From assembly GCA_003696875.1 (NCBI GenBank), contig RFHL01000496.1, positions 1-5,270 of the forward strand: a stretch of 5,270 nt of DNA. The letters are read 5' to 3'. Source of the DNA: Bacteroidota bacterium. GTDB taxonomy: Bacteria; Bacteroidota; Bacteroidia; J057. The position numbers and the translations under genes are program-made. The notes below the pieces were generated by a model. The model did no database searches and was not told the origin of the DNA. It saw only the letters and a list, made by a program, of their open reading frames with translations. Position 1 is the stretch's first letter, and each line of letters opens with the position of its first letter. Positions 1 to 5,270 of this stretch are shown here, one piece after another.

Positions 1-1952
1 AACAGGCCATCGATCAGCAAGGGATCCGATAGCCGCACTTCGCGATAATACCCCAGGAGGACGCGCTGTGCTCCCAGGTAAAAATGGTGCAAAAGACCGC
101 CGGTACGCCCGTAGAAATCGGTGAAATAAAAGAGTGTCTGGTCATTGACAAAGTAGGCAGCGGCACCGGTGGCGGGCTCGTAGAAGTAGCTTCGGTTGTA
201 GGCATCGACCTGTATCTCCCAGGTCACGGTGCGGGCAGGTCTGCCTTCCTGCTCTACCAGCCAGGTGAGGGTCTTGCCCGGGATTAGCGCAAAAGCCTTA
301 CTTAGCAAGGGCGTCTTGGTTACATTGCTGACGGTTTCTCCTTCCTTGGGGATGTCATAGGTATGGAAGGTTACGCCACCCTCTGGTTGCCGCACCAGAT
401 AGTAGGCCAGCGGATAGCGGAGGGTACGCGCCCCGATATGGGGCGTGGCCTGCAACTGAAAGTGCAGGTGCGGTTCGGGCGAGCGGCCCGAACTGCCGCA
501 GGTACCGATAATCTGTCCCTTGCGCACATAGTCCCCCACCTTGACCCGCAAGCTGCCTTTCCTGAGGTGAGAGAGCTGGCTAAAAAACTGCTCCCCATGC
601 TTGATCACCAGGCTGTTACCCCAGTTTTGATCCAGGTTCACGCCGCCGATCTCATTGTCGGGGATCTGGTCCTGCAGGGCTACCACATAGCCCTCGGCGG
701 GGGCACAGACCGGGAGGTTGAAACAATAGTACTGGCTGTTCTCTACGCCGGGGTCACGATAGGTCTGTCCTTCGCCATCACGTACGTCAAAGTCCCAGGC
801 CTCCTTCCACTCTTCGCGGTGGGTGATGGGGCCATCATGGCCCTGGGAGATGTACCATTCGCCTAGAAAGGGCAGCCCTACCTGAAACCAGGTGGTTCCC
901 TCGAAGCGCTCCCGATGGGTGTAGAACTTGTAGTGATTCCGCTCGGGCGAAAACTGCTGCACCTGGACCAGATGCAGGCCCCGGGCCTTCAGGCGCAGCC
1001 CCAGCGCCGCCAGCAAGAGCAGCACCATCAGGTTGAAGGGAAGAGAGTAAAGGGGCAGGTCAATCGATTCAAACACCTGTCCCAAGGCGCTGATCAGCAG
1101 CGCGATGATGGGCACCACCACCACCACCAGCAGAAAGGAGCTGCGCGATGGTACCAGAAAAAATCCCCCCAGGGCGATGGCAGTCAGGATGAAGTTGAAA
1201 CCAATGTAGGAGTAGACCAGTTGGGACATATCGCCCTCCAGCAGACGGTAAAAGGCAAAGCCGGTAAAAAAGCCTATCAACGAGAGCAGAAAGCTCATAC
1301 GCGAGTGGTACAGCAGCCCCAGCGCGATGAGCAAACCCGCCAGCAGGTTGTACTGAAACATGATCGCTCCCAGCGAGCGCAGATAGAGCACCAGCAGGTC
1401 CGGCAAGGGAAAACTGGCCTGTAGCTGCTCGCCCAGCAGGGCGAGCGGTCCCCCGGCCTCGCTCAGGTCGGCAATACTGAAAAGGCCCCGGTACTTGGGC
1501 GCCAAGGCCGCAAAATTGCCCGCGGCCAACAGCACCAGCCAAGTGCCCGCCAGGAAAGGCAGGCTCAGAAAGGGCAGGTACGACCGGCTCAGCCGGTTCA
1601 TTAGCCAAACCGTGAGCAGAAAGGTGAGCAAGGTCGCCAGCAGGTGGAGGACCAAAAAGGAAAGGGACCATTCGAAGTATATCCCCAGTACCATCCCCAC
1701 CATGAGCGGGTTGTAGCTGTACGAACCGTCCTGGATGAGGCGGACATCAAAGCCCAGTCCCGCCGCAATCAGCTGCGTAACCACCACGGCCGCCAGGCCG
1801 CTGAGGCCTACATACAGATCTACAAAGGTGGCGAGGAGCAGCACCCCAGCCAGCCACAGATCTTTCGAAAAAAAGATCTGGGCATAGCTGTTGAGCAGGC
1901 CCTGTCCGTAGACGGTGGCAAAAGCTTGGATCCTGGGCTTTATGGCGGGCAT
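1..1952 (-). CDS. Urea-transporter-like channel fused to M23 metallopeptidase (3' end cut by window edge)
   Basis: The frame from ATG at 1952-1950 stays open for 650 codons to the window edge, so the C-terminus is missing. Residues about 15-325 are hydrophobic and show the two-fold repeat of the urea transporter (UT) family. Each half has an 'LPxxSLPF' element (126-133, 299-306), a variant of the UT signature LPxxTxPF. Further UT-like stretches are 'YSYNPLMVG' (78-86) and 'GAIMFQYNLLAGLL' (195-208). Residues about 370-510 form an M23 (LytM-type) zinc peptidase domain. Its ligands appear complete: His378 and Asp387 in 'THREEWKEAWDFD', His462 in 'SHL', and His495/His497 in 'HLHF'. Residues 511-650 look beta-rich and I do not recognise them. 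By family, the channel passes small neutral solutes and M23 cuts peptidoglycan cross-links, presumably outside the inner membrane. The start overlaps the decarboxylase stop (TGATG), indicating translational coupling. The solute is not established. Confidence 0.88.
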   Translation of the reverse strand, partial: MPAIKPRIQAFATVYGQGLLNSYAQIFFSKDLWLAGVLLLATFVDLYVGLSGLAAVVVTQLIAAGLGFDVRLIQDGSYSYNPLMVGMVLGIYFEWSLSFLVLHLLATLLTFLLTVWLMNRLSRSYLPFLSLPFLAGTWLVLLAAGNFAALAPKYRGLFSIADLSEAGGPLALLGEQLQASFPLPDLLVLYLRSLGAIMFQYNLLAGLLIALGLLYHSRMSFLLSLIGFFTGFAFYRLLEGDMSQLVYSYIGFNFILTAIALGGFFLVPSRSSFLLVVVVVPIIALLISALGQVFESIDLPLYSLPFNLMVLLLLAALGLRLKARGLHLVQVQQFSPERNHYKFYTHRERFEGTTWFQVGLPFLGEWYISQGHDGPITHREEWKEAWDFDVRDGEGQTYRDPGVENSQYYCFNLPVCAPAEGYVVALQDQIPDNEIGGVNLDQNWGNSLVIKHGEQFFSQLSHLRKGSLRVKVGDYVRKGQIIGTCGSSGRSPEPHLHFQLQATPHIGARTLRYPLAYYLVRQPEGGVTFHTYDIPKEGETVSNVTKTPLLSKAFALIPGKTLTWLVEQEGRPARTVTWEIQVDAYNRSYFYEPATGAAAYFVNDQTLFYFTDFYGRTGGLLHHFYLGAQRVLLGYYREVRLSDPLLIDGL

Positions 1953-3310
1953 CAGAGACCGATTTCGTTCAGATAATCCGGGGTTACTTCGCCCCGCTCC
2001 AGCGTTTCGAGGCTCTCGACCTGCTTGATGAGGTGCGGGGTCCCCTTGTGGTCAATCATGACCACAGCGGGGCGCAGGGTGATGAATTGCATGGACTGGG
2101 TGATGTTGTACGCCCCTACGTAGTGGACCACCACCTGATCGCCGGCATGCAGCGGCGGCAGCGTCACGTGCTCACGCACCACGTCGATGTTCATACAAAG
2201 CGGGCCATAAAGGACGCTGTCCTCGGCATAGGAACTGCTGTCCTGGGCGGGCGAGATCTTGTGATCGTACCAGAAGGAGGTAAAGAGGATATTGACCCCG
2301 AAGTCCATGATGGTCGCCTTGCGGCCATCGGAGAGGCGCTTGTTGGAGATCACGGTCCCGAGCAGGAAGCCCGCATCGTCAATCAGGGCCCGGCCGGTCT
2401 CCAGGTAGAGCCAGGGCAGCTCGTCCTGATTGAAGCCGGCGCTGAGCAGGGCCGAGGCAATGGCCTCGGCATAGTCGTCCATGCTCGGCACAGCATCGGC
2501 TCCCTTGAGGTAGGAGCCTTTGAGGGTATTGTGCGAGGCAAAGCCACCCCCCATGTCGATATAGGTGACCACCTTGCCGTAGCGGTTGCGCAGGCCCAGG
2601 GCGAGGTCGGCCATCTTGGTGGCCGCGATGTGATAGGCGCTGGCCGACATCATGTAGGTCCCGATATGGGTGTGGAGCCCGATGAGCTCCAGCTTGCCCA
2701 TGGTCATGATCTTGTTGAGCGCGTCCCAAGCCTGCCCGTTTTCATAGTTGAAGCCAAAGCGGTCCCACATGGGGTACACGCCGGTATCCATATTGATCCG
2801 GATGGCCACCCGGGGTTTGTGATCCACCTCATCAGCGATGGCGTGCAGCCGGTACAGCTCGTCTAGGTGATCGATGTGGATGGGCGAATCATGTTGGATC
2901 GCCAGCCGTAGGTCTTCATCGGTCTTATCGGGCCCGTTGAAAAGGATCTTGGGGCCGGGCACGCCATTTTTAAGGGCCTTTTCGTACTCAAAGCGGGAGA
3001 CCACCTCGGCCCAGGAACCGGCCTGGTGGAAGGCCCGGCAGACGGCGTTGAGGTAGTTGGTCTTGTAGGACCAGGCAAACTGGACCTTGGGGTAGCGGGT
3101 CTTGAAGGCCCGGTTGGCGGCCTCCAGGTTTTGGCGGATCTTTCGCTCCGAGAGGACAAAGACCGGCGAGCCATAGCGCTCGATGAGTTGCTTTACCGGT
3201 ACCCCGTCGATGTCCGTCACCGGGCGGTTGCCATATTGAGCGCCGACTTTGCTGGTGATGCCGGTTTGCACGCGCTGAATCACCGGCCGTTCATATGCTT
3301 TCTTTTGCAT
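1952..3310 (-). CDS. Fold-type III PLP-dependent decarboxylase, diaminopimelate/ornithine decarboxylase-like, with leader-like N-terminal extension
   Basis: This 452-aa protein has the alanine-racemase-type PLP barrel followed by the C-terminal beta domain. Visible motifs are the PLP lysine Lys83 ('SYKTN', where diaminopimelate decarboxylases have YAxKAN), His213/His215 in 'HTHIG', the phosphate-binding glycines in 'DMGGGF' (252-257), Glu304 and Arg307 in 'ETGR' (usually EPGR), Cys372 in 'GPLC', and Tyr401 in 'GAYN'. Catalytic residues are present, but specificity positions differ from diaminopimelate decarboxylase: 'CMNID' replaces CESxD, and 'NILFTSFWYD' replaces the NxLxRPxxY stretch. The substrate is therefore probably not free meso-diaminopimelate. 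Homology to the family begins near residue 33 ('DIDGVPVKQLIERYGSPVFV'). The first 30 or so residues are extra and include 'YERPVI' (6-11). The gene lies 45 bases after the ATP-grasp stop and its TGA overlaps the next ATG. No Shine-Dalgarno is seen and no upstream in-frame ATG competes. It acts in the cytoplasm. Confidence 0.92.
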   Translation of the reverse strand: MQKKAYERPVIQRVQTGITSKVGAQYGNRPVTDIDGVPVKQLIERYGSPVFVLSERKIRQNLEAANRAFKTRYPKVQFAWSYKTNYLNAVCRAFHQAGSWAEVVSRFEYEKALKNGVPGPKILFNGPDKTDEDLRLAIQHDSPIHIDHLDELYRLHAIADEVDHKPRVAIRINMDTGVYPMWDRFGFNYENGQAWDALNKIMTMGKLELIGLHTHIGTYMMSASAYHIAATKMADLALGLRNRYGKVVTYIDMGGGFASHNTLKGSYLKGADAVPSMDDYAEAIASALLSAGFNQDELPWLYLETGRALIDDAGFLLGTVISNKRLSDGRKATIMDFGVNILFTSFWYDHKISPAQDSSSYAEDSVLYGPLCMNIDVVREHVTLPPLHAGDQVVVHYVGAYNITQSMQFITLRPAVVMIDHKGTPHLIKQVESLETLERGEVTPDYLNEIGL

Positions 3311-3355
3311 GAGTGGGGAAATAAGAAGGATCAGAGGGATAGAAAACAGACCGGG

Positions 3356-4402
3356 CTACAGCTCGCCCGTGGTGGATATTTGCTCAAACTCGCTGATATT
3401 CACGATCATGTCTTCGGAATAGCGAATGAAGAGCTTGCCGACTTCGTAGGAATCAAAGGGTTGGACTTCTTTGCCCATGGCAAGGTTTACCAGAGACTCA
3501 ATCTGATTTTGTCCCGCCCCGACCGTGAGATAGCACCAGGCGGGGAAACGCGGGTTGATCTCCAGGAGGTAATAGGCATCCTCCGTGGTCTTCATGAACT
3601 CTAGCTCCAGGGGCCCCCTCCAATGGGTGGCCCCGATCACCCGTTGGGTGATCTCCAGCAGGTTTTCGTCATCAAGGGTGATACCGGCCCAGGCCTTGCC
3701 TTTATCGGTGATGTAAAGCTTGCGCATAGGCACGGCGCCAAGGGTGGTCCCCTTGCCATCGCCGATGGCGCAGACATTGACCTCCGTGCCGTGCACAAAC
3801 GCCTGGATCAGGATCGGCAGGCCCCACTTGGCGCTGATCTTGTGAAAATGCTGCTGCGCCTGCTGCAGGTTGTAGGCGATGCCCGTATCGTAGTATTTGC
3901 CTTTTACCACCACCGGAAACTCAAAGGAGCCAATCACTCTGGCAATGTCGGCCGGACTGAAAACCATCTCGGCCCGCGGGACGAGGATGCCGTGCTCTTT
4001 GCCGTACTTGTACAAATTGATCTTGTGTCGTGCCTCGAACTGGTCGACCGTCGGCAGCACCATCCTGATGCCCTTCTGGGCCAGAACGCCTTCCAGCTTA
4101 ATGAAGTTGAACAGCTCGGCGTCGAAGTTGGGGTAGAGGAAATCCAGTTGCTCCTGCCGATGGATGTACTCCAGGCGGTTGAGCAGCACCTCCTGTCCCT
4201 CCGAGGGGTAGGGCACCTGATAGGTCTTGTCGACCAGGTCGTGCATATAGATACCCGGTTCCAGATTTTCATACGACAGCCCGATGATCCGTACATCAAA
4301 GCTCTCGGCGTCGCGCAGGCCCCGGATGACCGCCATGCCCGGACCCGGGCTGTCAATGGCGTTCAAACCGGTAACGGCAATGGTATAGCGGGGCTTACTC
4401 AT
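3356..4402 (-). CDS. ATP-grasp ligase-like protein
   Basis: This 348-aa protein has the three-part ATP-grasp layout. An N-terminal Rossmann-like pre-ATP-grasp region (about 5-115) begins with 'IAVTGLNAIDSPGPGMAVIRG'-type glycine-rich sequence. A central ATP-binding subdomain includes Lys167 in 'VVVKGKYYDTG' and Glu207 in 'VHGTEVNV'. The metal-binding C-terminal part has Glu266/Glu268 in 'LELEF' and Glu281/Asn283/Arg285 in 'LEINPRFP'. These residues match the nucleotide and magnesium ligands of carbamoyl-phosphate-synthase-like ATP-grasp enzymes, so it is probably active. Such enzymes activate a carboxylate as an acyl phosphate and join it to an amine or thiol; the two partners cannot be named here. 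The protein ends in a short tail, 'ISTTGEL'. The start ATG lies inside the end of the PqqD-like gene (8-base overlap, ATGAGTAA), so the two are translationally coupled. No Shine-Dalgarno is visible. Confidence 0.92.
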   Translation of the reverse strand: MSKPRYTIAVTGLNAIDSPGPGMAVIRGLRDAESFDVRIIGLSYENLEPGIYMHDLVDKTYQVPYPSEGQEVLLNRLEYIHRQEQLDFLYPNFDAELFNFIKLEGVLAQKGIRMVLPTVDQFEARHKINLYKYGKEHGILVPRAEMVFSPADIARVIGSFEFPVVVKGKYYDTGIAYNLQQAQQHFHKISAKWGLPILIQAFVHGTEVNVCAIGDGKGTTLGAVPMRKLYITDKGKAWAGITLDDENLLEITQRVIGATHWRGPLELEFMKTTEDAYYLLEINPRFPAWCYLTVGAGQNQIESLVNLAMGKEVQPFDSYEVGKLFIRYSEDMIVNISEFEQISTTGEL

Positions 4403-4649
4403 GATCTTCGACCAGTTTATAGGTGCGCAGCATCACCTGGAAGTCATAAAAGTCCTTCTCGAAGCTGTCACCGTCGACCCGGTAATGCTCCAGCATGTGT
4501 GCCTTGATCTCTTCGGAGCTCTGCCCCGCCTTCATCAGGTTGAGGATCTCCAACCCGATGGGATTCACGGAGTAGGAATCCCCCGTCGAGGGGTGAAAGA
4601 TGAAGCCCGACTCGCTGAGGGCAATGTTTTTCTTGATGCGCATAGCCAT
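4395..4649 (-). CDS. Free-standing PqqD-like protein (RiPP recognition element)
   Basis: An 84-aa protein with the PqqD fold pattern. An N-terminal beta region, 'SESGFIFHPSTGDSYSVNP' (12-30), is followed by helix 'GLEILNLM', helix 'SSEEIKAHMLEHY' and a C-terminal helix ending 'MLRTYKLVED'. PqqD-type domains bind leader peptides and present them to modifying enzymes; this one has no fused catalytic domain. The frame extends to an ATG at 4694, but that adds 'MGGRGALPLKCTPNT', which is unlike the family and lies upstream of the candidate promoter. I therefore prefer ATG 4649; ATG 4643, two codons later, is equally possible. The A-rich stretch before 4649 fits Bacteroidota starts. It heads the operon and overlaps the ATP-grasp gene by 8 bases. 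The ligand is not known. The N-terminal tail of the decarboxylase downstream is a candidate. Confidence 0.87.
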   Translation of the reverse strand: MAMRIKKNIALSESGFIFHPSTGDSYSVNPIGLEILNLMKAGQSSEEIKAHMLEHYRVDGDSFEKDFYDFQVMLRTYKLVEDHE

Positions 4650-4667
4650 TGTATTTGGGGTACACTT

Positions 4668-4675
4668 CAAAGGTA
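4668..4675 (-). promoter_or_regulatory. Candidate Bacteroidota -7 promoter element for the PqqD/ATP-grasp/decarboxylase operon
   Basis: The minus strand reads TACCTTTG, an exact match to the Bacteroidota -7 consensus TAnnTTTG. It ends 18 bases before the preferred ATG at 4649, which would give a short untranslated leader. No TTG/TTTG is found at the usual -33 spacing; that region instead holds two G6 runs and the inverted repeat at 4697-4725. An eight-base degenerate match can arise by chance, so confidence is limited. Confidence 0.35.
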
Positions 4676-4696
4676 GCGCCCCCCTTCCCCCCATCC

Positions 4697-4725
4697 GTTA
4701 CACGATTCCGGGTATGATGTGTAAC
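4697..4725. promoter_or_regulatory. Perfect 7-bp inverted repeat, possible operator
   Basis: GTTACAC (4697-4703) and GTGTAAC (4719-4725) are perfect inverted copies separated by 15 bases, so the half-site centres are 22 bp apart, about two helical turns. This spacing fits a dimeric regulator binding one face of DNA. It lies about 22 bases upstream of the candidate -7 element, where a -33 box would normally be, so an activator or an overlapping repressor is plausible. No regulator gene is in the window. Confidence 0.4.
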
Positions 4726-4755
4726 AATCCGGGACGAGGGCCAAAAACCTACGGC

Positions 4756-4784
4756 GGGTTTGGGGTTTTGGGGAGAAGAAAGGG
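4756..4784 (+). other. Four G-tracts, possible G-quadruplex
   Basis: On the plus strand, GGG, GGGG, GGGG and GGG tracts are separated by T3, T4 and an 8-base purine loop (4774-4781). This nearly satisfies the standard G3+N1-7 quadruplex rule; only the last loop is one base too long. The plus strand is the template strand for the flanking minus-strand genes. No function is shown. Confidence 0.4.
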
Positions 4785-4890
4785 CATACGATCCATTGAT
4801 CTTTCTCAATCAGACCTCGGAAAACGGATATACCTTCCCCGGCCGAGCCGGAAATTCCGGCCGAACCTCTACCAGAGATAGAGAGACGTG

Positions 4891-5270
4891 CTATTGGGGA
4901 GGGAAAAAGCGTTTCAGAAAATCGTCTGTCGTCGCCCGCCACAGGCCCCAGGTATGGCCCTCGGGATATACCGCCCAGTACACCGGCCGGCCGGTGGCCT
5001 CCAGCGCCTGTACCACCTGCCGGTTGTAGGGGCCTACGCTTTCGTAGCTGCCCCAGATCGCGGCATAATCGACCGGCGCGTCGCGCCGGTCCCGCACATA
5101 CTGCACGGTATGCATCCCATTGGGCCAGTAGGCTCCCGAGTGGCTGCCACAATGCCCAAACACCTCCGGGTAGCCGTAGGCGATCAGCACCGAGATGAGC
5201 CCGCCAAAGGAAGCTCCGATCGTCGCCCGCTGCGCGGGCTCGGGACGGGTCCGGTAGCGGTCATCCACCC
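4891..5270 (-). CDS. Alpha/beta-hydrolase-fold esterase, C-terminal part (5' end outside window)
   Basis: The last 126 or so residues of a putative esterase (Esterase D / enterochelin esterase-like family) are present. The nucleophile is the Ser in 'GASFGG' (codon 5211-5209), matching the family's GxSxGG elbow. The catalytic His is in 'PEGHTWGLWR' (His codon 4956-4954), comparable to the usual GGHDWxxWR. The acid is probably the Glu in 'WGSYE', a position that is Asp or Glu in relatives. A GTG at 5268 could be read as a start, but 'VDDRYRTRPEPAQRA' matches the internal stretch that precedes the nucleophile elbow, so it is more likely an internal valine and about half of the gene lies beyond the right edge. 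The stop is TAG at 4893-4891. About 240 bases separate it from the PqqD-like gene, so it is probably a different transcription unit. It hydrolyses an ester of unknown identity; whether it is secreted cannot be judged without the N-terminus. Confidence 0.85.
   Translation of the reverse strand, partial: VDDRYRTRPEPAQRATIGASFGGLISVLIAYGYPEVFGHCGSHSGAYWPNGMHTVQYVRDRRDAPVDYAAIWGSYESVGPYNRQVVQALEATGRPVYWAVYPEGHTWGLWRATTDDFLKRFFPPQ

Larger units (their letters stand above)
4650..4890. other. Intergenic region between the esterase and the operon
   Basis: I see no credible gene here; the longest minus-strand ATG frame that is not a gene extension is a 15-codon frame at 4749-4796 with no family resemblance. 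From right to left it holds a CCGGAA/TTCCGG palindrome (4848-4860), a G-tract cluster on the plus strand (4756-4784), the inverted repeat (4697-4725), two C6 runs on the plus strand (4679-4684, 4687-4692) and the candidate -7 element. It probably carries the operon promoter and its control sites. Confidence 0.6.

Noticed and set aside
363..1424. Plus-strand open frames of 167 and 169 codons
   Set aside because: Both lie opposite the M23 and channel domains; the second is a Gln/His-rich read-through of Leu codons on the other strand.
1069..1671. 200-codon minus-strand open frame within the channel gene
   Set aside because: It is in a different frame from the UT-M23 gene, which has family signatures on both sides of this stretch; the translation is low-complexity Pro/Ala/Gly-rich.
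1671..1696. Sequence similar to the minus-strand leader of the PqqD-like gene (18 of 26 bases alike, both reading FEVYP in a shadow frame)
   Set aside because: It lies inside the channel coding region on the opposite strand and the match is short and gapless only by chance; nothing else supports duplication.
2033..2866. 277-codon plus-strand open frame opposite the decarboxylase
   Set aside because: His/Gly/Val-rich translation without domains, exactly opposite a well-supported enzyme gene.
3623..4507. 294-codon plus-strand open frame opposite the ATP-grasp and PqqD-like genes
   Set aside because: It is antisense to two genes with clear family motifs and its translation shows no recognisable domain; long antisense frames are common in GC-rich coding DNA.
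4749..4796. 15-codon minus-strand frame (MDRMPFLLPK...) as a RiPP precursor
   Set aside because: Too short for leader plus core, no YxxP-type leader motif, proline-rich because it reads through the G-tract cluster.
4841..4862. Terminator hairpin after the esterase
   Set aside because: CCGGAA/TTCCGG is palindromic, but a realistic stem is only CCGG with a 5-base loop unless a bulge is allowed, and no T-run follows directly on the minus strand.
5262..5268. GTG at 5268 as the true esterase start
   Set aside because: It would leave only about 20 residues before the catalytic serine, far fewer than the family has; the gene is simply cut by the window edge.

Overview
The window looks like a piece of a GC-rich member of the Bacteroidota. 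Three things suggest this: the PqqD-like protein has the 'SESGFIF...TGDSYSVNP' form I associate with that phylum, none of the starts has a clear Shine-Dalgarno sequence, and a Bacteroidota-type -7 element (TAnnTTTG) precedes the main operon. Class or genus cannot be fixed from the sequence. Every convincing gene is on the minus strand, so the window reads right to left.

Right end (4891-5270): the C-terminal part of an alpha/beta-hydrolase esterase, whose 5' end lies outside the window. Then a non-coding stretch of about 240 bases (4650-4890) with a G-tract cluster, a perfect 7-bp inverted repeat and a candidate promoter. From 4649 leftwards a compact four-gene operon begins: (1) a free-standing PqqD-like RRE protein of 84 aa; (2) an ATP-grasp ligase of 348 aa, overlapping gene 1 by 8 bases; (3) a fold-type III PLP decarboxylase of 452 aa related to diaminopimelate decarboxylase, 45 bases further on; (4) a urea-transporter-like membrane channel fused to an M23 metallopeptidase, joined to gene 3 by a one-base TGATG overlap and running off the left edge. 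Gene 4 fills 1-1952 and has no stop in the window.

The operon combines a peptide-recognition protein, an ATP-dependent carboxylate-amine/thiol ligase, an amino-acid decarboxylase and an exporter/wall-hydrolase-like membrane protein, with no visible RiPP precursor gene and no radical SAM enzyme. The most suggestive clue is that the decarboxylase itself has a roughly 30-residue N-terminal extension with a YxxPxI...G pattern, like the leader motif that PqqD-type RREs bind in lasso-peptide systems. A testable model is that the RRE protein docks on this built-in 'leader' and brings ligase and decarboxylase together. The ligase-plus-decarboxylase pair resembles the BtrJ/BtrK logic of butirosin side-chain synthesis, where an amino acid is loaded on a carrier and then decarboxylated. 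The substrate and the product are unknown.
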